Assembly: GCA_028817435.1 (NCBI GenBank)
Contig: JAPPPQ010000021.1
Location: 1 to 64,000, forward strand
Length of the DNA: 64,000 bases
Reading direction: 5' to 3'
DNA from: Deltaproteobacteria bacterium
GTDB taxonomy: Bacteria > Myxococcota_A > UBA9160 > UBA6930
Part shown: in pieces, positions 42,119 through 51,417 of the stretch
Layout of the letters: every line of letters begins with the position of its first letter
How positions within the stretch are numbered: the first letter of the stretch is position 1
Translations under genes and position numbers: made by a program
Notes under the pieces: model-generated
What the model was told of the DNA's origin: nothing
The model's input: the letters and a program-made list of their open reading frames with translations, nothing else
Database searches by the model: none

Positions 42119-42864
42119 AGCCGCGCTCCCTCGATTCCGCCCGCCGCCGTCTGCGCGGGCCGCGCCGGGGGCGGAGGCGCGGGGGGCGGGGGCGCGGACA
42201 GGGCGCGGGCGATTTGCGCCGCCGGAATCGCGCCTTCGCGCAGGATGCGCGGCGCTGCGGCCAGCACCGCCACCACGCTGCTCGGCGCTGCGCCAAAGGC
42301 GTCTTCTCCCGCCAGCAGCGCCACGCCGGCCTCGCCCTGCGCGGCGATGCAGCGCAGCGCCTCGGCGCGGGTGCGGCAATCCGGCTCTCCCGAGCGGTTG
42401 AGGCTGGTGGCGGTGATGGGGAGCGCGCCGCGCCGTGCGGCCTCCCGGGCCAACGCCTGGGCGGCGGGATGGGGCGAGCAGCGGAAACCCACAGCGCCCT
42501 CCCGCGCGACTCCCGGCGCAAGCGCCACGCCCGCCCGCCCGTCCGGCGCAGCCGCCACGGGCAGCACCAGGGTGAGCGGCCCAGGCCAAAAGGCCCGGGC
42601 CAGCCGCTCGGCGGAATTGGGCAGTTGCGCGCAAAAGCCCGCCAGCGCAGCGCGCCCCGCTACCAGCAGCGAGAGCGGCTTGTCCGCCGCGCGCCCCTTG
42701 AAGGCGCGCAGGCGATCCAGCGCCTTGGCAGAGCGCGCATCGGCCCCGAGGCCCCAGCTCGTCTCGGTGGGAAAGGCCACCAGCCCCCCCGCCAACAGCA
42801 GCGCCACCGCCTCTGCCGCCGAAAGCTGCGGCGGCTGCGCCCCGCCCGCACCCGGCAAAGTCAC
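42115..42864 (-). CDS. tsaC: L-threonylcarbamoyladenylate synthase (TsaC/Sua5/YrdC)
   Basis: GGLVAFPTETSWGLGADA, FKGRAADKPLSLLV, FWPGPLTLVLP; GTG start. Confidence 0.92.
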   Translation of the reverse strand: MTLPGAGGAQPPQLSAAEAVALLLAGGLVAFPTETSWGLGADARSAKALDRLRAFKGRAADKPLSLLVAGRAALAGFCAQLPNSAERLARAFWPGPLTLVLPVAAAPDGRAGVALAPGVAREGAVGFRCSPHPAAQALAREAARRGALPITATSLNRSGEPDCRTRAEALRCIAAQGEAGVALLAGEDAFGAAPSSVVAVLAAAPRILREGAIPAAQIARALSAPPPPAPPPPARPAQTAAGGIEGARL

Positions 42865-44162
42865 CGCGCCAGCCCCCGGGCGGCGATGTCGCTGCGCAGC
42901 ACCATGCCCTCGAAGTGGATGCAGCCCGCGGCGGCGTAGGCGCGGCGGCGCGCCTCGGCCAGATCGGGCGCGTGGGCCGTCACCCCCAGCACGCGCCCGC
43001 CCGCGGTGACAAAGCCCCCGCCCGGCCCGCCCTCCGGCCCCGGCCCCCCCGGCCCAACGCGCTTTGCGCCGGAGTGGAAGAGCACCACGCCGGGCAGCGC
43101 CTCTGCCCGCGCCAGGCCGTGGATGGCCCGGCCCGTCTCGAAAGCGCGGGGGTAGCCGGCAGAGGCCAGCACCACGCACACGGCAGCGCCCTCTCCCTGC
43201 GGCGGCGCGGGCTCCAGGCGTCCGCGCGCCGCGCCGTCCAGCAGCGGCAGCAAATCGCCCTGCATTTGCAGCATCAGGGGCTGCGTTTCGGGATCGCCGA
43301 AGCGGACATTGAACTCCACCACCCGGGGCGCGCGGTCCGGGCCGATCATCAGCCCGGCGTAGAGGACGCCCCGGTAGGGCGCGCCCTCCGCCCGCAGGCC
43401 CGACAGCGTGGGGTGGATGATCTCTTCCAGCACGCGCTTGGCGAGGGCTTCGTCCACCAGCGGCGCGGGGGCATAAGCGCCCATGCCGCCGGTGTTTTCG
43501 CCGCGGTCGCCGTCCAGGGCGCGCTTGTGATCTTGCGCCGCGGGCAGCGCAACCACCTGCTCGCCATCGGTAATGGCGTAAAAAGAGGCCTCCTCGCCGT
43601 GGAGGCGCTCTTCCACCAGCACGCGGTCGCCGGCGGCCCCGAAGCGGCGCGCCCCCATCATCTCGTCCAGGGCGGCCTCGGCCTGCGCCGGGCCGTCGCA
43701 GACGGCGACGCCCTTGCCGGCGGCGAGGCCGTCGGCCTTCACCACGCAGGGGCCCTGCCCGCGCACATGGGCGCGGGCCTCCGCCAGCGAATCGAAGTGG
43801 GCAAAGCGCGGCTGCGGAATGCCGTGGCGCGCCATGAACTCCCGGGCGAAGGACTTGCTGGACTCCAGCCGCGCCGCCGCCGCGCAGGGCGCAAAGACCG
43901 CCACCCCCGCCTCGCGCAGCCGATCCCCCACGCCGGCGGCAATGGGCGCTTCCGGCCCCATCACCACCAAATCCACCTGCTGTTCGGCGCAGAGCCGCTG
44001 CAGCGCCGCCGCATCTCCGGCGTCCACCGCGGGAAAGCAGCGGGCTTGCGCCATGCCATCGTTGCCCGGCGCAGCCAGCACCTGCGAGGCGTGGGGACTC
44101 TGCGCGAGCTTCCAGACCAGCGCGTGCTCGCGCCCACCCGAGCCGGTGACCAGCACCCTCAT
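42861..44162 (-). CDS. purD: phosphoribosylamine-glycine ligase
   Basis: RVLVTGSGGREHALVWKLAQSP, KADGLAAGKGVAVC, VVEFNVRFGDPETQPLM. Confidence 0.97.
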   Translation of the reverse strand: MRVLVTGSGGREHALVWKLAQSPHASQVLAAPGNDGMAQARCFPAVDAGDAAALQRLCAEQQVDLVVMGPEAPIAAGVGDRLREAGVAVFAPCAAAARLESSKSFAREFMARHGIPQPRFAHFDSLAEARAHVRGQGPCVVKADGLAAGKGVAVCDGPAQAEAALDEMMGARRFGAAGDRVLVEERLHGEEASFYAITDGEQVVALPAAQDHKRALDGDRGENTGGMGAYAPAPLVDEALAKRVLEEIIHPTLSGLRAEGAPYRGVLYAGLMIGPDRAPRVVEFNVRFGDPETQPLMLQMQGDLLPLLDGAARGRLEPAPPQGEGAAVCVVLASAGYPRAFETGRAIHGLARAEALPGVVLFHSGAKRVGPGGPGPEGGPGGGFVTAGGRVLGVTAHAPDLAEARRRAYAAAGCIHFEGMVLRSDIAARGLAR

Positions 44163-45583
44163 GACTGGCCCGCCATGCGGCGCAGCTTGCGGTTCTGCGC
44201 GCGCAGGCCGGTAAGCGTGAGCTTGTTGGATTTGATGCGGTTGCATGGGCCGCAGAGCAGCGCCCGGTTTTCAATGGCGTTGGTGCCGCCGTCGGATTTC
44301 GGCAGCATATGGTCCAGTTCGAGGTAGAGCCGGTCGTCGAATTCCCGGTCGCAGCCCCGGCAAACCATGCCGTCCTTTTGGATCAGAGAGAGAAACATCT
44401 CTTCGCGGCTCTGCCGGGGTTCGGAGACTTTGCCTTCGGGAGTGCGCAAAACGGGCGGGGTTCTCGCGCGGTCCGCACTGCGCAGGGGCGGCTCGGTGGC
44501 AAAGATAATTTCGCCACGCTCGGTGCCGGGGAGCGGATCCTGGTCGAGGACGGCCTGAACATCGTCAATCATTTTGCTTTCGCCGGGCGACTTGGTGCGC
44601 GCAGTCTTGAGTTCGGCGAGAAACTGCCGGAGAATATCGTCGCCCTGGGCGATTTTGATGGCCTGGCGGCGGAAGCGGTAGGCGAGGACGCCGAGGGAGC
44701 GATTCCAGAGATCCATGCCGATCCACTTGCGCCCAAGGCGCTCGGCGGCAACAGGCGTGGTGGCGCAACCGCAGAATGGATCGAGCACCCAATCGCCGGA
44801 GTTGCTGCTGGCCTGAATGATGCGCTCGTAGAGCGCGATGGGCTTTTGTGTGGGGAAGCCGATCCGCTCGGATTTAATTCTTCCCACCGGGGAAAATTGA
44901 TCCCACCAGGTTTCGGGGACCTTCCCCTTTTGCAGATATTGATCTCGCTCTTCGGGAGTAAGAGGAGCAGCAATAGCTGCGCCCGTCTTGTTTGTGTTGA
45001 GCTTTTTGTGGGGAACGCGAACATCCGTTTTGTTGAATGTCCACTGCTTGCCTTTCGCATACCAGAATATTATGTCGTGCTTCCGATTGAATTGCCTCAT
45101 TCCAGGTGAGCCTGGCCCGGTGTAGCACCAGACGATTTCGTTGCGGAAATTGCGGTGGCCGAATACGGCGTCCATCAGCGTCTTGATGTAATGCGAGGCC
45201 GTCGGGTCGCAGTGCAGGTAAATGCTGCCATCCGGGCGCAGAATGCGGTGCATTTCAATCATGCGGACGCCGAGAAAGCAGAGAAACGCGCCCATGTCGT
45301 CTCCGTAGACATTCCGGGCGTGGTCAATGCAGCGCCAGACGGCGGGCCAGTCGTCCTGAATCTGGTCCGTCCAGGTCTCGTGCACATCCTGCTTCCAGGA
45401 CCAGCGGTCCTTGAATTTGGCCCCGGCGGCCAGCGAATCGGGGGTGGCGTGAAAGTCCCGGCCCTTGTTGAAGGGCGGATCGGTGGCGATGAGGTGAATG
45501 GTGCCGGTGTTGATGGAGCGGAGAAAGTCGAGGTTGTCCCCGTGAAAGAGCGTCCGGTTTTTCACATTGATGCGCTTGGGCAT
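44159..45583 (-). CDS. DNA methyltransferase (beta-class motif order) with C-terminal HNH nuclease-like domain
   Basis: ATDPPFNKGRDF (motif IV) precedes VLDPFCGCATTPVAAERLGRKWIGMDL (motif I); C-terminal CRGCDREF...LELDHMLPKSDGGTNAIENRALLCGPCNRIKSN. Confidence 0.9.
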   Translation of the reverse strand: MPKRINVKNRTLFHGDNLDFLRSINTGTIHLIATDPPFNKGRDFHATPDSLAAGAKFKDRWSWKQDVHETWTDQIQDDWPAVWRCIDHARNVYGDDMGAFLCFLGVRMIEMHRILRPDGSIYLHCDPTASHYIKTLMDAVFGHRNFRNEIVWCYTGPGSPGMRQFNRKHDIIFWYAKGKQWTFNKTDVRVPHKKLNTNKTGAAIAAPLTPEERDQYLQKGKVPETWWDQFSPVGRIKSERIGFPTQKPIALYERIIQASSNSGDWVLDPFCGCATTPVAAERLGRKWIGMDLWNRSLGVLAYRFRRQAIKIAQGDDILRQFLAELKTARTKSPGESKMIDDVQAVLDQDPLPGTERGEIIFATEPPLRSADRARTPPVLRTPEGKVSEPRQSREEMFLSLIQKDGMVCRGCDREFDDRLYLELDHMLPKSDGGTNAIENRALLCGPCNRIKSNKLTLTGLRAQNRKLRRMAGQS

Positions 45584-45607
45584 ATGGGGAAGCTACCGCA
45601 GCGCCCA

Positions 45608-46396
45608 TCAGCCGTCGGCGCCGATGGGGCCCTGGGCGCGGCCCGCGATGAATTGCTGCACCACGGGGTTCGGGTTCGCGCGCATTTGCTCGGGAGTGCC
45701 GGAGGCGATCATGCGGCCCTCGTAGAGCATGGCCATGTGATCGGCGAGCTTGAAGGCGGCGGCCAGATCGTGGGTAATGCACAGCACCGTCGCGCCGAGG
45801 CGGTCGCGCATCTGCAGGATCAAATCGTTGATGGTGTCGGAAACGACGGGATCGAGCCCGGTGGTGGGCTCATCCACGAAGAGCACGCGGGGCTGGTGGG
45901 CGATGGCGCGGGCCAGCGCGACGCGCTTTCGCATACCCCCCGAGAGCTGCGCCGGGTAGAGCGACTCGATATCGCCGAGGCCCACCAGGCGCAGGGTTTC
46001 GCGGCAAATGCGCCGCACCTCCGCCTCCGGCATGCGCCGCACATGGCGCAGGGCGAAGCCCACATTCTCGCCCACGCTCATGGAATCGAAGAGCGCGCCG
46101 AACTGAAACAGCACGCCCGTGTTCAGCATCAGCGCGCCGTGCCGGCTGCGCCCCACCGAGGACATCTCGCTGCCGAGCAGCCGGACGCTGCCGGAATCGT
46201 AGCTCTCGAGGCCGAGCAGAATGCGCAGCGCCGTGGATTTGCCGCTGCCGCTGCCGCCCAGCACCACGCTGATGCGGCCCGGCGGCACATCCAGGTCCAC
46301 GCCCTTCAGCACGGCGCGCCCCCCGAAGGACTTGTGCACGCCGCGCAGGGCCGCCACCTCTCCCGGCGCTCCCGGCGCTTCCGCTGCGCTGTTCAC
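45608..46396 (-). CDS. ABC transporter ATP-binding protein, MlaF-like
   Basis: GGSGSGKSTALRILLGL, AQLSGGMRKRVALARAI, LFVDEPTTGLDPVVSDTINDLI. Confidence 0.9.
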   Translation of the reverse strand: MNSAAEAPGAPGEVAALRGVHKSFGGRAVLKGVDLDVPPGRISVVLGGSGSGKSTALRILLGLESYDSGSVRLLGSEMSSVGRSRHGALMLNTGVLFQFGALFDSMSVGENVGFALRHVRRMPEAEVRRICRETLRLVGLGDIESLYPAQLSGGMRKRVALARAIAHQPRVLFVDEPTTGLDPVVSDTINDLILQMRDRLGATVLCITHDLAAAFKLADHMAMLYEGRMIASGTPEQMRANPNPVVQQFIAGRAQGPIGADG

Positions 46397-46405
46397 GGCC
46401 GCAGC

Positions 46406-47560
46406 CTAGCGCACCGCTCCCCGGAAAATCAGCGGGATGCGGCGCCCCACGCGCACCAGCAGCTCGTAGGGAATGGTGCCCGCGGCCTCCGCCACCTCCT
46501 CGACGGGCAGCAGCGCCGACTCCTCCCCCGCCGCGGCGCCGAAGAGCGCGACGGGATCGCCGAGATCGGCGGGGGCGCAGCCGATGTCCAATGTGGTGGC
46601 GTCCATGGAGATGCGGCCCGCGATGGGCACGCGGCGCCCGCGCAGCAGGGCGTGGCCGCGGTTGCCCAGCGACCAGGGAATGCCGTCAGCGTAGCCCACG
46701 GGCAGGGTGGCGATGCGGCCTTCGCGCCGGGCGCGAAACGCCGCGCCGTAGCCGACGGTGTCGCCGGGCGCCACGCGGCGAAGCTGCGCGATGCGGGCGT
46801 GCAGGCTCATTACCGGGCGCAGCGCGGCGCGGCCGCGCAGATGGGGCGCGGGCAGCACGCCGTAGAGCAGCAAGCCGGGGCGGACGGCGTTCACCCCGGG
46901 CGGCAGCGCCGGGGCAAGCTGCGGCGCGGCCAGCAGCGCTGCCGAGTTCGCCACATGCACCAGCCCCGGCGAAACGCCCAGGGCGCGCAGCGCGGCCAGC
47001 ACCTCGCCAAAACGCGAGAGCTGCGCGCGGACCGGGGCGAGATCGGGAGAATCGGCGCAGGCCAGGTGAGTCCAGACGCCCTCCAGTTCGAGTCCCTCTG
47101 CCCCGGCGATTTCTGCGGCCAGCGCCGCCGCGCTTTCGGGCGCAACGCCCATGCGCCGCATGCCCGTATCCACCTCGAGCTGCACCGGCAGACGCCGCCC
47201 GGTGCGGCGGGCGCGCTGGCCGAGCAGCGCCACCTGCTCCGGGCGGTGGATGACGGGCGCAGCGCCGAGCTCGAGGGCGCGATCTGCGGCGGCGGAATTT
47301 GCCGCGCCGCCGAAGACCAGAATGCGCGCGGCGATTCCCGCGGCGCGCAGCTCTGCCGCCTCGGCCAGATTGGCCACGGCCAGCCGCCCGCAGCCCGCCG
47401 CGCAGAGCCGCCGCGCCACCGCCGCCGCGCCGTGGCCGTAGCCGTTCGCCTTCACCACGGCGATCACTTCAGCGCCCGCGGCCAGACGCTGCGCCTCGGC
47501 GTAGTTCGCCGCCAGCGCCTCCAGATCCACCGCGGCCCAAGCCGGGTGCGCAGACTGCAT
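46406..47560 (-). CDS. alr: alanine racemase
   Basis: [50 protein letters not shown]. Confidence 0.95.
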   Translation of the reverse strand: MQSAHPAWAAVDLEALAANYAEAQRLAAGAEVIAVVKANGYGHGAAAVARRLCAAGCGRLAVANLAEAAELRAAGIAARILVFGGAANSAAADRALELGAAPVIHRPEQVALLGQRARRTGRRLPVQLEVDTGMRRMGVAPESAAALAAEIAGAEGLELEGVWTHLACADSPDLAPVRAQLSRFGEVLAALRALGVSPGLVHVANSAALLAAPQLAPALPPGVNAVRPGLLLYGVLPAPHLRGRAALRPVMSLHARIAQLRRVAPGDTVGYGAAFRARREGRIATLPVGYADGIPWSLGNRGHALLRGRRVPIAGRISMDATTLDIGCAPADLGDPVALFGAAAGEESALLPVEEVAEAAGTIPYELLVRVGRRIPLIFRGAVR

Positions 47561-47674
47561 CTCCCCTTCCCCCGCAGACCCGCAGGCGGTTTGGCCGGAG
47601 AATACCGCCCGTGCCGGCGCAGCGCAGTTGGGATATGCTCGGCCCGCCCCCGCAACGGGGGCAGCGGGGGAACA

Positions 47675-47905
47675 GTGAGCCAGCCTGCACACCACACGGC
47701 CCGCATCGCCCTTCAGGTGAACGGCGCAGAGCGCTTTGCCCCGGCGGGCGTCAGCGTCGCCGGGCTGCTCGATTCCCTCGGCCTCGGCTCGCGCAGGATT
47801 GCCGTGGCCGTGAACCGCGAGGTGGTGCCGCGCTCTGCCCGCGCCGCGCGCATTCTCGCCGCAGGCGACCGCGTGGAGATTCTCGAAGCCGTGGGAGGCG
47901 GCTGA
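47675..47905 (+). CDS. thiS: sulfur carrier protein ThiS
   Basis: [25 protein letters not shown]-terminal GG; GTG start, precedes thiG. Confidence 0.9.
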   Translation: MSQPAHHTARIALQVNGAERFAPAGVSVAGLLDSLGLGSRRIAVAVNREVVPRSARAARILAAGDRVEILEAVGGG

Positions 47906-47907
47906 GA

Positions 47908-48681
47908 ATGTCCGGCCACTACGAACTCGGCAGCCACCGCTTCCATTCGCGGCTCATCGTCGGCAGCGGCAAATACGATTCTTTCGCGACGCAGCGCGCC
48001 GCCTGCGAGGCCAGCGGCGCAGAACTCGTCACCGTGGCCCTGCGCCGCGTGCCCCTCGACGGGCCGAAGCAGGAGAGCGTGCTGGGCCACCTGCCCGAGG
48101 GCGCGACCGTGCTGCCGAACACCGCGGGCTGCTACACGGTGGAAGACGCCGTCGCCACCGCGCGCCTTGGCCGCGAGCTCTTCGGCCACGCGCTGGTGAA
48201 GCTCGAGGTAATTGGCGACGAGCGGACGCTGTTTCCCGACACCGCCGCCACCCTGGAAGCGGCGCGCATTCTCGTCGGCGAAGGCTTCGAGGTGCTGCCC
48301 TACATCACCGATGATCCCGTGGCCTGCCAGCAGCTCGAGGCGCTGGGCTGCGCGGCGGTCATGCCGCTGGCAGCGCCCATCGGCTCGGGCCTCGGCATTC
48401 GCAACCCGGCCAACCTGCGCATTATTTTGCAGACCGTGGAAGTGCCGGTGGTGGTGGACGCCGGCGTGGGAACGGCCAGCGATGCCGCGGTGGCGATGGA
48501 ACTCGGCTGCACCGCCATTCTCATGAACAGCGGCATTGCCGGCGCGAAGGACGCCGTGAAAATGGCCCGCGCCATGCGCGCTGCCGTCGAGGCCGGGCGC
48601 CTGGCCTACGAGGCCGGGCGCATTCCGCGCCGCCTCTACGCCACGGCCTCGAGCCCCGAAGAGGGCATCGCCAGTTTTTGA
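47908..48681 (+). CDS. thiG: thiazole synthase
   Basis: [58 protein letters not shown]. Confidence 0.97.
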   Translation: MSGHYELGSHRFHSRLIVGSGKYDSFATQRAACEASGAELVTVALRRVPLDGPKQESVLGHLPEGATVLPNTAGCYTVEDAVATARLGRELFGHALVKLEVIGDERTLFPDTAATLEAARILVGEGFEVLPYITDDPVACQQLEALGCAAVMPLAAPIGSGLGIRNPANLRIILQTVEVPVVVDAGVGTASDAAVAMELGCTAILMNSGIAGAKDAVKMARAMRAAVEAGRLAYEAGRIPRRLYATASSPEEGIASF

Positions 48682-48705
48682 TCCGCCCGCGGCGCGGCCG
48701 GTCCG

Positions 48706-49440
48706 GTGAAGCGCCCGGCGCGGCCCATTTTGTGCCTGGTGACGGATCGGCGGGCGGCGGGGCTGGGGAGCGCGCCCGGCGATTTTGTCGCGCTGGCCGG
48801 GCGCGTAGCCGCCGCGGTGGCCGGCGGCGCAGATCAGGTGCAACTGCGCGAGAAGGATCTGGACGGCGCGGCGCTGCTGGAACTCGCCCGCGCCGTGGGG
48901 GCGGCGGCGCGGCGCGCCCACCGCGATGTGACGCTGCTGCTGAACCGGCGCATGGATGTGGCCCTGGCCGCCGGCTGGGACGGCGTGCACCTGGGTTTTG
49001 ACGGCGCGCCGGTGGCGCAGGCACGCGCGCTGCTCGGCCCCCGCGCGCGCATCGGCGTCGCCACCCACACCCCCGGCGAACTGGCCGCCCTCTCCCGCGC
49101 CCCCGCCGCCGCCCGCCCCGACCAGGCGCAGCTCGCGCCCATCTGGCCGCCGCTCTCAAAAGCGGCGCGCGGCGGGGAGCGCGGGGAGCCGGCACGCGGC
49201 GGGGCGGCGACGCGTAGCGAGGGGGCGGCGCGCGGGCCGCTCGGTCTCGAGGCGCTGGCGCGGGCGGCGGCTTGCGGCATCCCGCTGCTGGCGCAGGGCG
49301 GCGTGACGGCGGCGCGCGCCGCCGATTGCATCCGGGCCGGTGCCGCCGGCATCGCCGCAACCGGCGCGCTGCTCGGCGCAAAGGATCCGCAGCGCGCCGC
49401 CGCCGAACTGCGCGCCGCCCTCGATTCCGCCCGGGCCTGA
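48706..49440 (+). CDS. thiE: thiamine phosphate synthase (ThiE/TenI-like), divergent loop
   Basis: LCLVTDR, QVQLREKDLDG, GVHLG, PLLAQGGV; GTG start. Confidence 0.8.
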   Translation: MKRPARPILCLVTDRRAAGLGSAPGDFVALAGRVAAAVAGGADQVQLREKDLDGAALLELARAVGAAARRAHRDVTLLLNRRMDVALAAGWDGVHLGFDGAPVAQARALLGPRARIGVATHTPGELAALSRAPAAARPDQAQLAPIWPPLSKAARGGERGEPARGGAATRSEGAARGPLGLEALARAAACGIPLLAQGGVTAARAADCIRAGAAGIAATGALLGAKDPQRAAAELRAALDSARA

Positions 49441-49483
49441 GCGCGGCGCCGCGGCTACGGATTGGTGCCGGGCGCGCCCGCCG

Positions 49484-49616
49484 CGAAAAAATCGAAAAAA
49501 ATCAAAAAAGGCGTCACAAAATTCCGCCAAAAGGCGCTTATGGGGTTGAAAGGCGCTTCGCCCTACGCGGGAACGGCTCTCGCCAAGGCGGGCGCGAACC
49601 TCGAAAGGAACGAGAC
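49484..49616 (+). promoter_or_regulatory. conserved cassette leader, copy 1 (A-tracts, CGCC-AAAA-GGCG hairpin, SD)
   Basis: Near-duplicate of the leader at ~51293-51417: shared GTCACAAAATkCCGCCAAAAGGCGCTTAyGGGG and GAAAGGAACnAGACATG. Confidence 0.6.
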
Positions 49617-50249
49617 ATGGCAATCTTCAACCTCAGGCACAGGCTCGCGGCGCTGTCCGCATGGGCCCTCGCCCTGGCGCTGGCCTTCGGCGCCGCCCTC
49701 CCCCAGCCCGCGCAGGCCATCGGCCCCGAGACCGGCGGCTACGCGCAGATGCAGGATCGGGATTTCCGGTCGCTGCGCGTCGGCGTCCCGGCGGGCGTCG
49801 GCGCCTCCCGAACTCCGGTCAGCATCCCGCGCGCAAGTGTCCCGGCGAACCTCCCCCGAATCCCGGCCGCCCCCCCGGCCGGAACGATGAGCGCGGCCAG
49901 CGGGCGCTTCAATTCGTGCATTACCTGTGGCGCCACCGTCGCTCACCCGGAGCACGAAAGGCAACAGGGGAAGAAGTCACAGCACGAATTGATCTGGGCG
50001 GCAAACGGCAGGCGATACGGCAGCATCTTGGGTGGAACCCTTGGTATAATTGGAACCGTCGCGGTTGGGGCCCACACAATGGGCGGTGGAGGTGCGATCT
50101 TCGGCACATATTTGATAGGAACAGGGGTTGTCGCAGGAGAGCTTGAGGGGGGCCGGATTGGAGGCAATGCAGGCAGGGCTTGGCACAATACCCTCCCTCA
50201 CCACAACGGACAACTTGGCATTGGCCGTTTGGATGGTGGTCGTTTCTAG
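49617..50249 (+). CDS. predicted Sec-secreted protein with glycine-rich hydrophobic C-terminal segment (cassette 1)
   Basis: Signal peptide MAIFNLRHRLAALSAWALALALAFGAALPQPAQA|IGPETGG; YGSILGGTLGIIGTVAVGAHTMGGGGAIFGTYLIGTGVVAGELEGG; SD GAAAGGAA. Confidence 0.75.
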   Translation: MAIFNLRHRLAALSAWALALALAFGAALPQPAQAIGPETGGYAQMQDRDFRSLRVGVPAGVGASRTPVSIPRASVPANLPRIPAAPPAGTMSAASGRFNSCITCGATVAHPEHERQQGKKSQHELIWAANGRRYGSILGGTLGIIGTVAVGAHTMGGGGAIFGTYLIGTGVVAGELEGGRIGGNAGRAWHNTLPHHNGQLGIGRLDGGRF

Positions 50250-50299
50250 ACTCGACTAGACTGGGAGTTGGCTCTCTGCAACTGAGCAGATGTCAACAA

Positions 50300-50333
50300 G
50301 CGCCCCCGCGCCGGGGGACCGGCGCGGGGGCGC
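50300..50333 (+). other. GC-rich perfect 13-bp-stem hairpin between secreted and membrane genes (cassette 1)
   Basis: GCGCCCCCGCGCC-GGGGGACC-GGCGCGGGGGCGC. Confidence 0.8.
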
Positions 50334-50361
50334 ATTCCCGCTAGGAAAGGAGGCTACACAC

Positions 50362-50853
50362 ATGAAGACCCCGCAAAACCCTCTAATTGGAACACTGCAG
50401 GCCATTTCCTGGATCGGCGTGTGCGTGTTCGGTGCCGGGCAGTTGGCGACCCATTACATCCTCAGCGACCTCTTCTCTATGGAGATCTCAGATTCCCTGG
50501 ATACCATCATTATCGTCCTTTGGATCTATCCCTTCGTGCTCCTGAATGCTCGAAAGCAACGTCGGCTCGGACTCTTTCCAACCACCGGCGATGCGCAACA
50601 AGAAAGCCGGCCCAAAACTCGCTGGCAGGCGTTCGATGCGCGATTCAACAGCTGGCCGGATTCCATCCGTGCACTGTTTGGTCTTCCGGCGGCATGGATT
50701 GCCTTGGCGGGGGGCAAATACATGATGAGCCAACTCGGCACAGGGTACGCAGAATTGCTGGGAATCGCCGTTTTGCTCGCCATCGGCGTAATCCCGCTCT
50801 GGATAATCCGACGACGGCGCAGGAAAGCAGCCCAGAAAGGAAATGATACATGA
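50362..50853 (+). CDS. small multi-TM membrane protein A (paralogous family, cassette 1)
   Basis: SD AAAGGAGG upstream; AISWIGVCVFGAGQLATHYIL, ARKQRRLGLFP, TRWQAFDARFNSWPDS. Confidence 0.75.
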   Translation: MKTPQNPLIGTLQAISWIGVCVFGAGQLATHYILSDLFSMEISDSLDTIIIVLWIYPFVLLNARKQRRLGLFPTTGDAQQESRPKTRWQAFDARFNSWPDSIRALFGLPAAWIALAGGKYMMSQLGTGYAELLGIAVLLAIGVIPLWIIRRRRRKAAQKGNDT

Positions 50854-51236
50854 CGCCCTTGCGAAAATTCCTGAAGAAAGCCGCGGCTTGGCAATACATT
50901 TCCTGGCCCGGCCTAGTCGCAATCTTCGCTGGACTCTTTGCAGCCGAACACATTCCCTATGAACGCTTCTCCACGGGACGCCCGGATTACCTGAAAATCC
51001 CTATTCAAGCCTTCTCTGTGGGCTGCTATATGTTCCTTCTCTTCCAAAAACGGCGGCGTCTCGGCCTCTACCCCGGCTACACCCCCACGGGAGAAAACCC
51101 GACGCGCTGGCAGGCGTTCCGGGCGAAATCCGACAATTGGGCCATTCCCCCATTCTTGCTGCTCGGCATCATGTTCGCCGCAATCTCAGCAGCGGCTCTC
51201 CTGATGGCGATTGTGTTCATCCTGGATCATCTCTGA
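50850..51236 (+). CDS. small multi-TM membrane protein B (paralogous family, cassette 1)
   Basis: ATGA overlap with the preceding gene; YISWPGLVAIFAG, KRRRLGLYPG, TRWQAFRAKSDNW. Confidence 0.75.
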   Translation: MTPLRKFLKKAAAWQYISWPGLVAIFAGLFAAEHIPYERFSTGRPDYLKIPIQAFSVGCYMFLLFQKRRRLGLYPGYTPTGENPTRWQAFRAKSDNWAIPPFLLLGIMFAAISAAALLMAIVFILDHL

Positions 51237-51292
51237 TCGAAATATCCAGGGCACTGGGCTGCGCTTTGCGCTGTGCCCAGCGGCGGGAGTGT

Positions 51293-51417
51293 CGAAAAAA
51301 CTCAAAAAAAACCCGTCACAAAATGCCGCCAAAAGGCGCTTACGGGGGTAGTGGCGCTCCGCTCCGTGCGGGAATGGCTCTCGGCCGGAGCGGGCGCAAA
51401 GTTGAAAGGAACCAGAC
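51293..51417 (+). promoter_or_regulatory. conserved cassette leader, copy 2
   Basis: Near-duplicate of 49484-49616 (see that feature). Confidence 0.6.

Noticed and set aside
49484-49616. Cassette leader as a known riboswitch class
   Set aside because: I compared it by eye with familiar riboswitch signatures and found no match. It is kept only as an unassigned conserved leader.
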